Origin: an uncultured Rhodobiaceae bacterium | GTDB taxonomy: Bacteria; Pseudomonadota; Alphaproteobacteria; RS24 | NCBI GenBank assembly: GCA_937876775.1 | Contig: CALEFA010000017.1 | Location: 1 to 55,134 of the forward strand | Direction of reading: 5' to 3' | DNA length: 55,134 nt | Part shown: positions 28,191 through 38,200 of the stretch, in pieces | Position numbering within the stretch: position 1 is the stretch's first letter | Layout: the number at the start of each line of letters is the position of its first letter | Made by a program: the position numbers and the translations under genes | Notes under the pieces: model-generated | Seen by the model: only the letters and a program-made list of their open reading frames with translations | The model's database searches: none | What the model was told of the DNA's origin: nothing

Positions 28191-29606
28191 ATGGCCATGC
28201 CATTTGTTTTAGCCATTGTTGGGCGTCCCAACGTGGGCAAATCAACTTTATTTAACCGGCTTGTTGGCCGTCGTTTGGCGTTGGTTGATGATCAACCAGG
28301 GGTCACGCGTGATCGGCGGTTTGGCGATGCGCGTTTGGGCGATCTCCGCTTTCAAATCATTGATACAGCTGGTTTTGAAGAAGGTAAAACGGGCTCTTTA
28401 GAAGCGCGCATGCGATTACAGACAGAAGCAGCAATTGCCGAGGCCGATATGGTGCTGATGCTCACCGACGCGCGCGCCGGCTTGTTGCCAGAAGACGAAT
28501 TATTCGCTCGACTATTGCGCAAAGCCAATGTGCCGGTGATTTTGGCGGCCAATAAATCCGAGGGCGGCGCCGGACGCGATGGTCTCAATGAAGCCTATCG
28601 ACTGGGGCTGGGTGAGCCGATTGCGCTGTCTGCCGAACACGGGCAGGGGACGGATGATTTATACACCTGCATCCGCGATGCAATGGACGCGCATGCACCA
28701 GATTGGGCCGAGGAAACAGAGGTTGACGAAGACCCAGACTTTGACCCTGACCTGCCATTTGAGGACGACCCTGATAAGCCTTTGCGCGTGGCGATTTTGG
28801 GACGGCCAAATGCCGGTAAGTCGACTTTAATCAATTATTTGCTGGGCCAGGATCGCCTGCTTACCGGCCCTGAGGCGGGTATTACCCGCGATAGTATTTC
28901 GGTCAATTGGACATGGGTGGATGAAGCAGCGCCAAATGGCTCGCGGCCTGTAACACTTTGGGATACAGCCGGTGTACGCCGAAAATCGCGGGTTGTTGAG
29001 AAATTGGAAAAACTATCTGTCGCCGATGGTTTGCGTGCCGTGCGCTTTGCCGAAGTGGTTGTGCTTTTGGTCGATGCGACCAGCCCGTTTGACAAGCAAG
29101 ATATTCAGCTTGCCGATTTGATTGAGCGCGAGGGACGAGCCTTGGTTGTCGGCATTAATAAATGGGATTTGAAAGTCGACCGTCAGGAAGTGCGCCAGAC
29201 AATTAATGACGCTTTACTGCGCGCCCTGCCAAAATTGCGAGGCGTGCCTGTGGTGATGTTGTCGGCTGAGACCGGTCGCGGCGTCGATAAGCTGATGCCT
29301 GCGGTGCAACGCCAATATGAAATTTGGAATGCGCGTATTGGTACGGCGAAACTTAACAAATGGCTGGGAGCGACGATTGATCGACATCCACCGCCCGCAG
29401 ATAAGGGGCGTCCCGTGCGTCTGCGCTATATCACGCAGGCCAAAGCGCGGCCACCGACCTTTGTGACTTTCTCAAGTCGCGGCCATGCTGTGCCGGAGAG
29501 CTATCAGCGTTACTTGGCCAATAATCTGCGCGAAACATTTTCTTTGGATGGCGTGCCATTGCGGATTTTTGTGCGCAAGGGCAAAAACCCTTACGAGAAT
29601 AAATAA
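28191..29606 (+). CDS. der: Ribosome-assembly GTPase Der (EngA)
   Basis: Tandem-GTPase needed for maturation of the 50S ribosomal subunit. Two complete G domains are visible: GRPNVGKS with DTAGFE and NKSE in the first, and GRPNAGKS with DTAGVR and NKWD in the second, joined by an acidic linker. A C-terminal KH-like domain follows ([21 protein letters not shown]). The length of 471 residues is normal. The stop codon is directly adjacent to the stop of the convergent SDR gene, with no base between them and no room for a separate terminator. Confidence 0.97.
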   Translation: MAMPFVLAIVGRPNVGKSTLFNRLVGRRLALVDDQPGVTRDRRFGDARLGDLRFQIIDTAGFEEGKTGSLEARMRLQTEAAIAEADMVLMLTDARAGLLPEDELFARLLRKANVPVILAANKSEGGAGRDGLNEAYRLGLGEPIALSAEHGQGTDDLYTCIRDAMDAHAPDWAEETEVDEDPDFDPDLPFEDDPDKPLRVAILGRPNAGKSTLINYLLGQDRLLTGPEAGITRDSISVNWTWVDEAAPNGSRPVTLWDTAGVRRKSRVVEKLEKLSVADGLRAVRFAEVVVLLVDATSPFDKQDIQLADLIEREGRALVVGINKWDLKVDRQEVRQTINDALLRALPKLRGVPVVMLSAETGRGVDKLMPAVQRQYEIWNARIGTAKLNKWLGATIDRHPPPADKGRPVRLRYITQAKARPPTFVTFSSRGHAVPESYQRYLANNLRETFSLDGVPLRIFVRKGKNPYENK

Positions 29607-30326
29607 CTAGGCCTGATAGCGGATAATTTGTCCGGTTTGGGTAAACTCTGGCGACAAAAGTTTCAAAAACAGCGGGGCAATATCAGCTGGAGCTGGCAAG
29701 CTTAGCGGGTCTTCGCCAGGCATGGCTTTGGCACGCATCGCTGTGCGAGCCGGGCCCGGCGATAAAAGATTGACCCGCAATTTGTCATTCTCGTGCTCAT
29801 GCGCCCAGCTTTGCACCAAAGCGTTTAGGGCAGCTTTACTGGTCGCGTAAGTGCCCCAGAACGGCGGCGCTTTGCTGGCTGCGCCAGAGGTAACAAACAC
29901 CGCGCGCGGCGCGTCAGCCTGCATTAATAGCGGTTCCATTGAGCGAATAAGGCGTGCATTGGCAGTCACATTCACCGACATGGTTTTTTCAAACTCATCG
30001 GGTGCAATATGTGACGTTGGCGTCAACGGGCCAAGCAGGCCGGCATTGCCCACCAAAATATCAAGTTTGCCCCAGCGTTCAGCCAAGGTCGCACCCAGTC
30101 GGTCGAGGGCGTCGAAATCGGTCAGATCAAGCGGCACGCCAGTGGCTTCGCCGCCAGCCGAAGAAATTGTGTCATAAAGTTCCTCCAAGGCGCCTTGAGT
30201 GCGTCCAATCAAAAGAACATGCGCGCCGGCTTTGGCGAGTGCTTCGGCGCAAGCATAGCCAAGCCCGCGTGTAGCGCCGGTCACCAAGGCCAGTTTGCCA
30301 GAAAAATCAGCCTGTGCCGTGCTCAT
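29607..30326 (-). CDS. SDR-family NAD(P)-dependent oxidoreductase
   Basis: A classical short-chain dehydrogenase/reductase of 239 residues. The cofactor loop is TGATRGLG, NNAG is replaced by GNAG, the catalytic serine lies in VTSGAA and the catalytic Tyr-x3-Lys in YATSK. The substrate cannot be read from the sequence. It lies 3 bases after purF on the same strand, an arrangement I recall from other alphaproteobacteria, though no link to purine synthesis is known to me. Confidence 0.88.
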   Translation of the reverse strand: MSTAQADFSGKLALVTGATRGLGYACAEALAKAGAHVLLIGRTQGALEELYDTISSAGGEATGVPLDLTDFDALDRLGATLAERWGKLDILVGNAGLLGPLTPTSHIAPDEFEKTMSVNVTANARLIRSMEPLLMQADAPRAVFVTSGAASKAPPFWGTYATSKAALNALVQSWAHEHENDKLRVNLLSPGPARTAMRAKAMPGEDPLSLPAPADIAPLFLKLLSPEFTQTGQIIRYQA

Positions 30327-30329
30327 GAT

Positions 30330-31784
30330 TTAGCCTTGCTCAGACAGAAGCGATAATTGTTGAACTTTGTCGCTGCGATTTTGATCGGCCAATAGCGTCG
30401 GATAGTCGCCAGTGAAACAGTGATCGGTGAACTGCGGACGCTCATTATTGCGGCCATCCTCAAATCCCATTGCTTGATACAGGCCGTGAACACTCAAAAA
30501 CGCCAGACTATCGGCACCAATATAGGCGCACATTTCTTCAAGCGTATGATTGGCCGCCAGTAACTGCTCTTGGCTAGGCGTATCAATGCCATAAAAATCT
30601 GGGTGGGTAATCGGCGGGGCGGCAATACGCATATGCACTTCGGTGGCCCCTGCATCGCGCATCATTTCGACAATTTTGACCGAGGTCGTGCCGCGCACAA
30701 TTGAATCATCAATCAAAATAACCCTCTTGCCTTCGACATGAATGCGATTGGCATTATGTTTCAGCTTCACAGAAAACGCCCGAATAGACTGCTGCGGCTC
30801 AATAAATGTTCGGCCGACATAATGATTGCGGATAATGCCAAGCTCAAATGGAATACTGGATGTTTCGCCATAGCCAATGGCCGCCGGTACGCCGCTGTCG
30901 GGTACCGGAATAACCACATCCGCCTCAACATGGCTTTCCGATGCCAATTGGCGACCAAAGGATTTACGGCATTCATAAACGCTGCGTCCGCCAATCATGC
31001 TGTCGGGGCGTGAGAAATAAATATATTCAAAAATACACGGGCGCGCTTCCATCGGCGGGAAGGGTTTATGGCTTTCGATACCATTTTCAGTGATCACAAC
31101 AATCTCGCCATTCTCGACTTCGCGAACGAATTTAGCGCCAATGATATCCAGCGCACATGTTTCTGAGGCAAGCAAGTAATGGCCGTCCAATTTACCGATG
31201 ACCAGAGGTCGAATGCCCAGTGGGTCGCGGGCGCCAATGAGTTTCTTATTGGTCAGCACAACCAGCGCATAAGCGCCTTCGATTTGGAACAAGGCATCAG
31301 TGAAACGTGCCAATGTATTGACCCGTTTTGAACGGGCCACTAATTGCAGAATTGTTTCAGTGTCTGAGGTTGACTGAAAAATTGAGCCACTTTTGACCAG
31401 CTCATCGCGCAAAGACAGCGCATTGGTCAAATTGCCATTATGGGCAATGGCGAAACCGCCTCCGGCCAAATCGGCAAATAAAGGCTGCACATTGCGCAGA
31501 ATTGTGCCGCCAGTTGTCGAATAACGTACGTGGCCGACTGCCGCGCTGCCGGTCAATTGATCGAGCACGCTGGCTTTGGTGAAATGCTCGCTGACCAAGC
31601 CTAAACGGCGTTCAGCGAAAAAGTTTTTACCATCGAAGCTGACAATACCCGCCGCTTCTTGGCCACGGTGTTGAAGCGCATGTAAGCCAAGTGCCGTCAG
31701 AGCTGCGGCATCGGGATGACCAAAAATACCAAAGACGCCACATTCTTCACGCAGACGATCATCATGGGATGTGTCTGTACTCAT
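30330..31784 (-). CDS. purF: Amidophosphoribosyltransferase
   Basis: First committed step of purine synthesis: PRPP plus glutamine gives 5-phosphoribosylamine. A 14-residue propeptide precedes the catalytic Cys15 (REECGVFGIFG), which becomes the N-terminal nucleophile after processing. The glutaminase domain shows HNGNLTN, and the phosphoribosyl domain shows the PRPP loop VILIDDSIVRGTT. The length of 484 residues is normal. The start overlaps the cvpA stop by four bases, giving the well-known cvpA-purF pair. Confidence 0.97.
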   Translation of the reverse strand: MSTDTSHDDRLREECGVFGIFGHPDAAALTALGLHALQHRGQEAAGIVSFDGKNFFAERRLGLVSEHFTKASVLDQLTGSAAVGHVRYSTTGGTILRNVQPLFADLAGGGFAIAHNGNLTNALSLRDELVKSGSIFQSTSDTETILQLVARSKRVNTLARFTDALFQIEGAYALVVLTNKKLIGARDPLGIRPLVIGKLDGHYLLASETCALDIIGAKFVREVENGEIVVITENGIESHKPFPPMEARPCIFEYIYFSRPDSMIGGRSVYECRKSFGRQLASESHVEADVVIPVPDSGVPAAIGYGETSSIPFELGIIRNHYVGRTFIEPQQSIRAFSVKLKHNANRIHVEGKRVILIDDSIVRGTTSVKIVEMMRDAGATEVHMRIAAPPITHPDFYGIDTPSQEQLLAANHTLEEMCAYIGADSLAFLSVHGLYQAMGFEDGRNNERPQFTDHCFTGDYPTLLADQNRSDKVQQLSLLSEQG

Positions 31785-32479
31785 TCGACCCCCTCCGAAT
31801 TACGGATTAAACGCTCCATCAAGTTACGTTCGGACTGTTTATAGCCTGTGTCTGGAGTGCTGTCTTGTGTTTCATTTGGTTGATTTGTTGATTGTTGCGT
31901 CGTTGCATCAAGTATCGTTGAACCAACCCCGCGTATGATGCTGTCGGCCGCCGGATTATCGGTGAACATGCCGTCAATATTGGAAATATTGAGCGGCAAG
32001 CGATCAAGAGGGACGAAGGTGACCAATAGTTTTGTGCCGGTCTGCAACAGCGGTCGCATTTGGGCATCAGCAATCCATTGCGGATGGTCTTTTTCTGGTG
32101 TCACCAAGACCAAGACAAAATACGCCAAACAGACGATAACCATGCCGCGTATTGTGCCAAAAATGATACCTAACGTGCGGTCTAGCATGCCGATTGAACT
32201 GGACTTGAGGGTGCGGGCAAAAGCGTTTGCCGCAAAAGAAAAAATGACCAGAACAAAGATAAAGACCAGCAGCATGGAGCCAACATTAACCACCCATGCA
32301 ATGTCGATGTAATTGGCTAATAATGGTTTGAGCAAGGGGCCAAAGTAAATCGCTGCATAGGCGGATACCACCCAACCAGCAATCGATAAAACTTCTTTTG
32401 TGAAGCCGCGCATCAAAGATAGAGCTGCCGACACCAGCAGAACGGCGAAAATCACATAATCAAGTGCGAGTAGTTCCAT
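31781..32479 (-). CDS. cvpA: CvpA-family membrane protein
   Basis: A 232-residue inner-membrane protein with four hydrophobic segments in the first 125 residues, including the family motif RGFTKEVLSIAGW. A hydrophilic C-terminal tail of about 85 residues follows. CvpA is named for colicin V production and contributes to envelope stress tolerance; its molecular action is unclear. It is translationally coupled to purF, as in many proteobacteria. Confidence 0.9.
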   Translation of the reverse strand: MELLALDYVIFAVLLVSAALSLMRGFTKEVLSIAGWVVSAYAAIYFGPLLKPLLANYIDIAWVVNVGSMLLVFIFVLVIFSFAANAFARTLKSSSIGMLDRTLGIIFGTIRGMVIVCLAYFVLVLVTPEKDHPQWIADAQMRPLLQTGTKLLVTFVPLDRLPLNISNIDGMFTDNPAADSIIRGVGSTILDATTQQSTNQPNETQDSTPDTGYKQSERNLMERLIRNSEGVE

Positions 32480-32504
32480 GTGCTTTACCTAACATGAGTC
32501 GATG

Positions 32505-33881
32505 TTAATAACTGTCGGAAACTCCCAAGGCAGCAATCAGGCTGGCCAAATCTTCGATGGGTTTAATTTTCATCTTGGCGCCTTGGCTGGTTTTGCTCGC
32601 CGGTGGCGCATAGGCGGCTTCAAAGCCTAGTTTGGCCGCTTCTTTCAACCTGACACCGTGCTGGGTAACCGGACGCACAGCGCCTGAAAGGCTAATCTCA
32701 CCAAACACCACACTTTTTGGTGGTATTGGTGTGCCGCTAAGCGATGAAATAAGCGCGGCGGCGACGGCTAAGTCAGCAGCTGGTTCATTAATCCGCAAGC
32801 CACCAGCAACATTCAGGAAAACATCACGACCGGCGAATGAGAGACCACAGCGTGCCTCCAGCACGGCTAAGACCATGGATAGCCGATTGCTATCCCAACC
32901 AACAACAGCGCGTCGCGGTGTCGCCAATGATGAGGGGGCAGCGAGAGCTTGAATTTCAACCAATAGCGGCCTTGTGCCCTCAATGCCGGCAAACACGGCG
33001 GCGCCCGGCACATTATCGTCGCGCCCCTCAAGGAATAAGGCTGACGGATTTTGCACTTCGACCAGTCCCTCAGACTGCATTTCGAAAACCCCAATCTCAT
33101 GGGCTGGGCCGAAACGATTTTTAATGGCGCGTAAAATTCTAAACTGGTCGCCGCGATCGCCTTCAAAGTAAATCACCGTGTCGACCATGTGCTCAAGAAC
33201 ACGCGGGCCGGCAATTTGTCCATCTTTGGTGACATGACCAACCAGCACCAGAGCGGCATCGTTTTTCTTAGCAAAATGGATGAGCTCTTGGCCAGCAACG
33301 CGAACTTGGCTAACCGTGCCCGGCGCGGCTTCAATAGCCGGCGACCACATGGTTTGAATGGAGTCGATGACCACAAGCGCCAAGTCCTTCTGTCCGCTCA
33401 AGGTTTTGCAAATATCTGCAACATTCGTTTCAGCGGCAAGCTCAACCGGTGCATCCGCAACCCCCAGACGGGCAGCGCGCATACGCAATTGCGCCAAGGC
33501 CTCCTCACCGGAAATATAAATCACCCTTCCGCCAGACTTGCCCAGACTGGCCACCGCTTGCAACAGTAAAGTAGATTTACCAATTCCCGGATCGCCACCA
33601 ATCAGCGTCGCCGAGCCCGGCACCAGACCGCCACCTAGAACCCGATCAAATTCGCTTATGCCGGTTTTTCTGCGTTCCGGTTCAGCCTCATTGCCGGCCA
33701 GAGAGGTGAGGGTAATGGCCTGTCCTTTGGCCGCTTTGGCGCCGCGCCCAATCGGTGGCGCGCTGCTACCGGCTTCTTCAGAAATTGTGTTCCACTGGTG
33801 GCAGCTCTCGCATTTGCCCGACCATTTATTGGTGACAGCACCGCAATTATTGCAAGCGAAACTACTTTGACCACGGGCCAT
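32505..33881 (-). CDS. radA: DNA repair protein RadA (Sms)
   Basis: A RecA-like branch-migration protein of recombinational repair. The N-terminal zinc finger uses Cys10, Cys13, Cys24 and Cys27. The ATPase core has Walker A GGDPGIGKST and the RadA-specific KNRFG motif. The C-terminal third is a Lon-like domain (NVAGGLRINEPAADLAVA). The length of 458 residues is standard. It shares one base with the mlaF stop upstream (TAATG). Confidence 0.97.
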   Translation of the reverse strand: MARGQSSFACNNCGAVTNKWSGKCESCHQWNTISEEAGSSAPPIGRGAKAAKGQAITLTSLAGNEAEPERRKTGISEFDRVLGGGLVPGSATLIGGDPGIGKSTLLLQAVASLGKSGGRVIYISGEEALAQLRMRAARLGVADAPVELAAETNVADICKTLSGQKDLALVVIDSIQTMWSPAIEAAPGTVSQVRVAGQELIHFAKKNDAALVLVGHVTKDGQIAGPRVLEHMVDTVIYFEGDRGDQFRILRAIKNRFGPAHEIGVFEMQSEGLVEVQNPSALFLEGRDDNVPGAAVFAGIEGTRPLLVEIQALAAPSSLATPRRAVVGWDSNRLSMVLAVLEARCGLSFAGRDVFLNVAGGLRINEPAADLAVAAALISSLSGTPIPPKSVVFGEISLSGAVRPVTQHGVRLKEAAKLGFEAAYAPPASKTSQGAKMKIKPIEDLASLIAALGVSDSY

Positions 33882-34672
33882 TATTGCCCCCCGCCAGCGG
33901 CACTTATTTGCTGGCCTTCCACTTCAATCGGTCCCTCGGCGCGGCCATTGACGAATTGCAATAAAAACGGGTCATCCGCCGCCGCTAGTTCTTCGGCATT
34001 GCCGTGCCAAATAATTTCGCCCTTATAAAGCAAGGCGGTTTTGTCCGCGATGGCGCGCACGCTGGTCATGTCATGGGTGATGGTTAATGTTGTCGCGCCT
34101 AATTCTTGCACACAATCGCGTATCAGATGGTTGATGACATCTGTCATAATCGGGTCGAGGCCAGTGGTGGGTTCATCAAAGAAAATAATTTTGGGTTTGC
34201 AGGCAATGGCGCGGGCCAGGCCAACGCGCTTGTTCATGCCACCGGATAGAGACGCTGGGAAGAGGTCAAGCAGTTCCGGTCCTAGCCCAACCAGCGCAAG
34301 GCTATCCACCGCCAGATCACGTGCGTCAGATTCGCTAAAGCCCTGATTTTGAATCGCCTGAAAAGCGACATTGCGCCAAACCGGCAGACTGTCAAATAGC
34401 GCGCCATTTTGAAACAACATGCCCATTTGGGCGTCAATTTCCTGGCGTAGATGGCGGGCAAGGCCAATGGTTTCGGTGCCATCAATTTTAATTGAGCCTT
34501 GTTCGGGGCGTAAGAGACCAAGAATGGATTTCAGCATCACTGATTTGCCGCTGCCTGAACCGCCAATGACCACCAGTGATTGCCCTTCATCAACAGATAA
34601 ATTTACCCCGCGCAAAACCTTTTTCGTCCCGAAGGTCTTGTGAACATTGCTGAGGGTGATTTTTTCGTTCAT
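33881..34672 (-). CDS. mlaF: Phospholipid-transport ABC ATPase MlaF
   Basis: Cytoplasmic ATPase of a Mla-type lipid transporter that moves phospholipids between the membranes. Walker A is GGSGSGKS, the signature is LSGGMNKRVGLARA (the LSGGM variant typical of MlaF), Walker B is IIFFDEPTTGLDP and the H-loop is in ITHDMTS. The length of 263 residues is normal. It overlaps the mlaE permease by four bases. No mlaD, mlaC or mlaB is adjacent, so the substrate-binding parts must lie elsewhere. Confidence 0.92.
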   Translation of the reverse strand: MNEKITLSNVHKTFGTKKVLRGVNLSVDEGQSLVVIGGSGSGKSVMLKSILGLLRPEQGSIKIDGTETIGLARHLRQEIDAQMGMLFQNGALFDSLPVWRNVAFQAIQNQGFSESDARDLAVDSLALVGLGPELLDLFPASLSGGMNKRVGLARAIACKPKIIFFDEPTTGLDPIMTDVINHLIRDCVQELGATTLTITHDMTSVRAIADKTALLYKGEIIWHGNAEELAAADDPFLLQFVNGRAEGPIEVEGQQISAAGGGQ

Positions 34673-35442
34673 GCAGAAAACAATAGTGATGTCATGAGAT
34701 AATTGGCCGCTAAAATCAAAATCGACGCTGTTACCACCGCATTGGTGGTTGCGCGGCCCACGCCTTGCGCGCCGCCTTTTGAATAATAGCCATTGTAACA
34801 GCCCATTGTGGCAATGATGAAACCGAACATGACGGCTTTGATTAGACCTGAGCTGATATCGTCAAAGCTCAAGAAATTGACCGTGCTTTGCACATAAATT
34901 GCGGCATTAAAGCCAAATGATTGGGTGGACACAACAAAGCCGCCGAACACGCCAATAATATCCGCAACCAGCGCCAAAATGGGCATGCACAAAGTCGCGG
35001 CAATGACTCTTGGTGCGATGAGATATTTGAAGGGGTCGGTCGATAGTGTGGTTAACGCATCGATTTGTTCGGTCACGCGCATGGTGCCAATCTCAGCGGC
35101 AATGGCGGCGCTGACACGGCCTGCCAGCATCAGCCCGCCGAACACAGGCCCCAGTTCGCGGGTAATGCCCAGCGCGACAATGGATGAAACAATGGTCTCA
35201 GAATTAAACTGATTGCCACCATAGTAAATTTGAATAGCCAACGCACCGCCGGTGAAAAATGAGGTCAGGGCGACAACGGGCAGGGAAAGATAGCCAATGC
35301 GTATAATCTGTTGGCCAATCATACGGAAATAAAATGGCCCTTGAACAATTGCCTTGCCGGTTTCGGCGATGAACAGGCTGAGTTGTCCAGCTTGCGCGAA
35401 AAAGCCAATGAAAAAGCGTCCGATGGTTGCAAATGCGGTCAC
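34669..35442 (-). CDS. mlaE: MlaE-family ABC permease
   Basis: Membrane component paired with MlaF. Family motifs are GITRELGPVFGGLMLAGRV and GTMRVTEQIDAL, with about five membrane segments. I place the start at GTG 35442, which gives 257 residues, close to the 260 of E. coli MlaE; GGGGA lies 6 bases upstream. The frame is open further, to 35604, but that would overlap alr by about 130 bases and add a non-conserved tail. A 31-base gap then separates alr and mlaE. Confidence 0.9.
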   Translation of the reverse strand: MTAFATIGRFFIGFFAQAGQLSLFIAETGKAIVQGPFYFRMIGQQIIRIGYLSLPVVALTSFFTGGALAIQIYYGGNQFNSETIVSSIVALGITRELGPVFGGLMLAGRVSAAIAAEIGTMRVTEQIDALTTLSTDPFKYLIAPRVIAATLCMPILALVADIIGVFGGFVVSTQSFGFNAAIYVQSTVNFLSFDDISSGLIKAVMFGFIIATMGCYNGYYSKGGAQGVGRATTNAVVTASILILAANYLMTSLLFSA

Positions 35443-35473
35443 GTGTTTCCCCGTTTGCCCGATTGGTGGGCGC

Positions 35474-36583
35474 TTATTGGTCAATCCAAATACGGTTATA
35501 GCGGCTTCCGAGGCTGGTGAGAAGCTCATATGAGATGGTCTGCCCGTTTTCAGCAAATTTATCAATTGTTTGGTGTTGACCAAATATTTCGACCATTGTG
35601 TCAACCGCCGGTAGGGTGGCGAAATCGGTTAAATCAATGGCCAGACTATCCATCGACACGCGCCCTAAAATCGGCGCTGGCTGACCGTCAATCATCAGAC
35701 TGCTGTGGCCCTGACGGCGGTCACCAAAATGGCGCATAAAACCATCGCCATAGCCAAGTCCGACAATGCCGATTTGCATTTCATGCGGCGCCGTGAAGCT
35801 GGCGCCATAGCCGACTGTGTCGCCAATCGATAAACGACGAGTTTGTAATAGGGGGGCGTGTAATTGCACCACTGGTTTGAGCGCCGTGTCGTCATGATTG
35901 GCGCGACCGCCATAAAGGCTAATGCCGGTGCGTGTCATGTCGAATAAATAGGCCTCGCCCAAGGCCACGCCACCGGAATTGGCCAAAGAGGCGGGGGCGG
36001 TGGGCAATTGTTGTCGCATGTTTAAAAACCGCTCCAACTGAGCGCGATTCATAGGATTGTCCGCCTCGTCCGAACAGGCCAAATGACTGGCAACTAGGCT
36101 CACCGTCCAGCCATTAAAATAGTCGCTATTTTGCGCCAAATCAGCGACATCGGTTTCGCTGAGGCCGAGGCGGTTGAAGCCCGTGTCGACGAATAAAGCG
36201 GCTGGCAAAGCGGTTTTTTCAGATATGCAATGGGCTTGCCATGCCGTGATTTGTGCCAATGAGATCAAACAGGGGCGTAAATTGGCGGCGGCGAATGCGG
36301 CGGCTGCGCCGGTTGGCAGGCCGTTGAGAACATATATCACGACATCTGGCAGAAGCGCACGCAATGCCAGAGCCTCTTGGGTTTGGGCAACAAAAAAGCT
36401 TCGGCAACCAGCCGCGTATAGCACGGGCGCGACCTGCGCAAGGCCAAGGCCATAGGCATCAGCTTTGACCACACAGGCGGTTTCTGCCGCCCCTGACTCG
36501 CTTTTCATGGTGAGGTAATTATCACGCAGGGCCGCCAAATTGATGGTGATTTGGCCGCTATCAAGAGGTGACGCGCTGCTCAT
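35474..36583 (-). CDS. alr: Alanine racemase
   Basis: PLP-dependent racemase that supplies D-alanine for peptidoglycan. The PLP lysine is Lys40 in VVKADAYGLG, and the second catalytic residue, a tyrosine, lies in GYGASF near residue 260. RVSMD is the usual metal/anion-binding motif. The length of 369 residues is normal. The start shares a base with the dnaB stop, which ties it to the replication gene upstream. Confidence 0.95.
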   Translation of the reverse strand: MSSASPLDSGQITINLAALRDNYLTMKSESGAAETACVVKADAYGLGLAQVAPVLYAAGCRSFFVAQTQEALALRALLPDVVIYVLNGLPTGAAAAFAAANLRPCLISLAQITAWQAHCISEKTALPAALFVDTGFNRLGLSETDVADLAQNSDYFNGWTVSLVASHLACSDEADNPMNRAQLERFLNMRQQLPTAPASLANSGGVALGEAYLFDMTRTGISLYGGRANHDDTALKPVVQLHAPLLQTRRLSIGDTVGYGASFTAPHEMQIGIVGLGYGDGFMRHFGDRRQGHSSLMIDGQPAPILGRVSMDSLAIDLTDFATLPAVDTMVEIFGQHQTIDKFAENGQTISYELLTSLGSRYNRIWIDQ

Positions 36584-38097
36584 TAGTCAAACCGCTCAGG
36601 AAGTTTGTCATCCTCAATTAAGTCAGTGAAGCGGGTGAAACGATCTTCAAAGGCCATTTTTGCCGTGCCGGTTGGGCCATGGCGGTTTTTGCCAATAATC
36701 ACCTCGGCGGTGCCGTCGACCAAATTCATTCGTTCTTGCCAGAGCATAAACTCTTCCGTGCCCTCATTGGGCTTTTCGCGCATTAGATAATAGGGTTCGC
36801 GGTAAACAAACATCACAATATCAGCATCTTGCTCGATAGAGCCCGATTCCCGCAAGTCTGATAATTGCGGCCGCTTGTCATCGCGCGCTTCGACCTGACG
36901 CGAAAGCTGTGACAATGCAATAATTGGCACATTTAATTCCTTCGCCAAGGCTTTAAGACCTTGGGTAATTTCGCTGACTTCTTGCACCCGACCATCGCCG
37001 CCACGAGCCGACGACGCCCGCACCAATTGTAGATAATCGACAATGATCAGCCCCAGCCCATGCTGGCGCTTCAAGCGCCGGGCGCGGGCTGAAAGTGTGG
37101 CAATCGGAATGGCGCCTGTGTGGTCAATAAACAGCGGTGCATCGCTCAAATCATGGGCTGATTTTACCAGTCGGGCATACTCATCTTCATGAATCTCGCC
37201 TTTGCGAATGTTTGACGATGAAACCCCCGATTGCTCAGCCAACATACGTGTGGCCAGCTGATCGGCCGACATTTCAAGCGAGAAGAACCCGACAGTAGCG
37301 CCGTCTTTGACTTTGACTTGACCATCTGGCGTGGTCTCCACATTGCCGCTTTTCTTTGCTTTCAAGTAATTATTGGCGACGGTGAAGGCAATATTGGTCG
37401 CTAGGGCGGTCTTGCCCATGGCGGGGCGCCCTGCGAGAATCAGCAAGTCGCTTTCTTGTAAGCCGCCGAGTAAATCATCTAAGCCTTTGAAGCCGGACGA
37501 TAAGCCGGACAAATTGCCCTCGCGCTGATAGGCGCGTTCGGCCATTTCAATGGCGCCGCTTAAGGATTGGTCGAATGGCATAAAGCCGGCATTATGCGTG
37601 CCTTTTTCGGCGATTTCGTAAAGCGCTTGTTCAGCTTTGTCGATTTGTCGTTCTGGACTGTCGTCAATATCACCGTCAAAAGCGTCGCCAATCATCTCTT
37701 CGCCGACGATGATTAACTCGCGTCGAATGGCTAAATCATAGATGGTTTTGCCATATTGTCGGGCATTGGAAATCGTCGTCGCATTACTGGCCAGACGCGC
37801 CAAATAAGACGTACCACCAAGCTCAGCCAAGCCTTCATCCATTTCGAGATAGGTCTTGAGTGTCACCGGAGAGGCAAGGTTACCATTGCCGATGAGCTTG
37901 CTGATGGCTTCAAAAATTCGTTGATGAACTGGGTCAAAAAAATGTTTCGATAGGAGAAAATTTGCAATTTGATCAAGGGCATCATTGTTGATCAGCAAAG
38001 CCCCCAAAAGACCCTGTTCGGCCTCAATATTATGCGGTAATTGCCGGTAATCGGCGGTCGATTCAGGGGGTGAGATCTGTGCAATTGGGTTTTCCAT
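36583..38097 (-). CDS. dnaB: Replicative DNA helicase DnaB
   Basis: Hexameric helicase that opens the replication fork. The N-terminal domain begins with [15 protein letters not shown]. The RecA-like motor has Walker [12 protein letters not shown], the DYLQL segment and [15 protein letters not shown], followed by the C-terminal KNRHGPTG. I use ATG 38097 (504 residues). The frame stays open to 38154, but that upstream part runs through the rplI terminator hairpin and encodes an unlike head. No intein is present. A possible promoter (TTGTCT, 18 bases, CAATTA) would sit between that hairpin and the start. Confidence 0.96.
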   Translation of the reverse strand: MENPIAQISPPESTADYRQLPHNIEAEQGLLGALLINNDALDQIANFLLSKHFFDPVHQRIFEAISKLIGNGNLASPVTLKTYLEMDEGLAELGGTSYLARLASNATTISNARQYGKTIYDLAIRRELIIVGEEMIGDAFDGDIDDSPERQIDKAEQALYEIAEKGTHNAGFMPFDQSLSGAIEMAERAYQREGNLSGLSSGFKGLDDLLGGLQESDLLILAGRPAMGKTALATNIAFTVANNYLKAKKSGNVETTPDGQVKVKDGATVGFFSLEMSADQLATRMLAEQSGVSSSNIRKGEIHEDEYARLVKSAHDLSDAPLFIDHTGAIPIATLSARARRLKRQHGLGLIIVDYLQLVRASSARGGDGRVQEVSEITQGLKALAKELNVPIIALSQLSRQVEARDDKRPQLSDLRESGSIEQDADIVMFVYREPYYLMREKPNEGTEEFMLWQERMNLVDGTAEVIIGKNRHGPTGTAKMAFEDRFTRFTDLIEDDKLPERFD

Positions 38098-38132
38098 GGT
38101 GCCTACACTAATTGCCCGATTGGGGGGACGCC

Positions 38133-38172
38133 AGACAAAACAAAAGGCCGCCAAAAATAAATTCTGGCGGCC
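38133..38172 (-). terminator. Strong intrinsic terminator after rplI
   Basis: GGCCGCCA at 38146-38153 and TGGCGGCC at 38165-38172 form a perfect 8-bp GC-rich stem with an 11-base loop. On the - strand it is followed by TTTTGTTTTG. It lies 29 bases downstream of the rplI stop and closes the rpsF-rpsR-DUF2232-rplI operon before dnaB. Confidence 0.88.
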
Positions 38173-38200
38173 CTGTTAATAGCGGGGAAAACTTGCGCGA

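Noticed and set aside
36583-38154. Intein or alternative long start in dnaB
   Set aside because: The helicase motifs are continuous with normal spacing, and the extra 19 codons run through a terminator hairpin.
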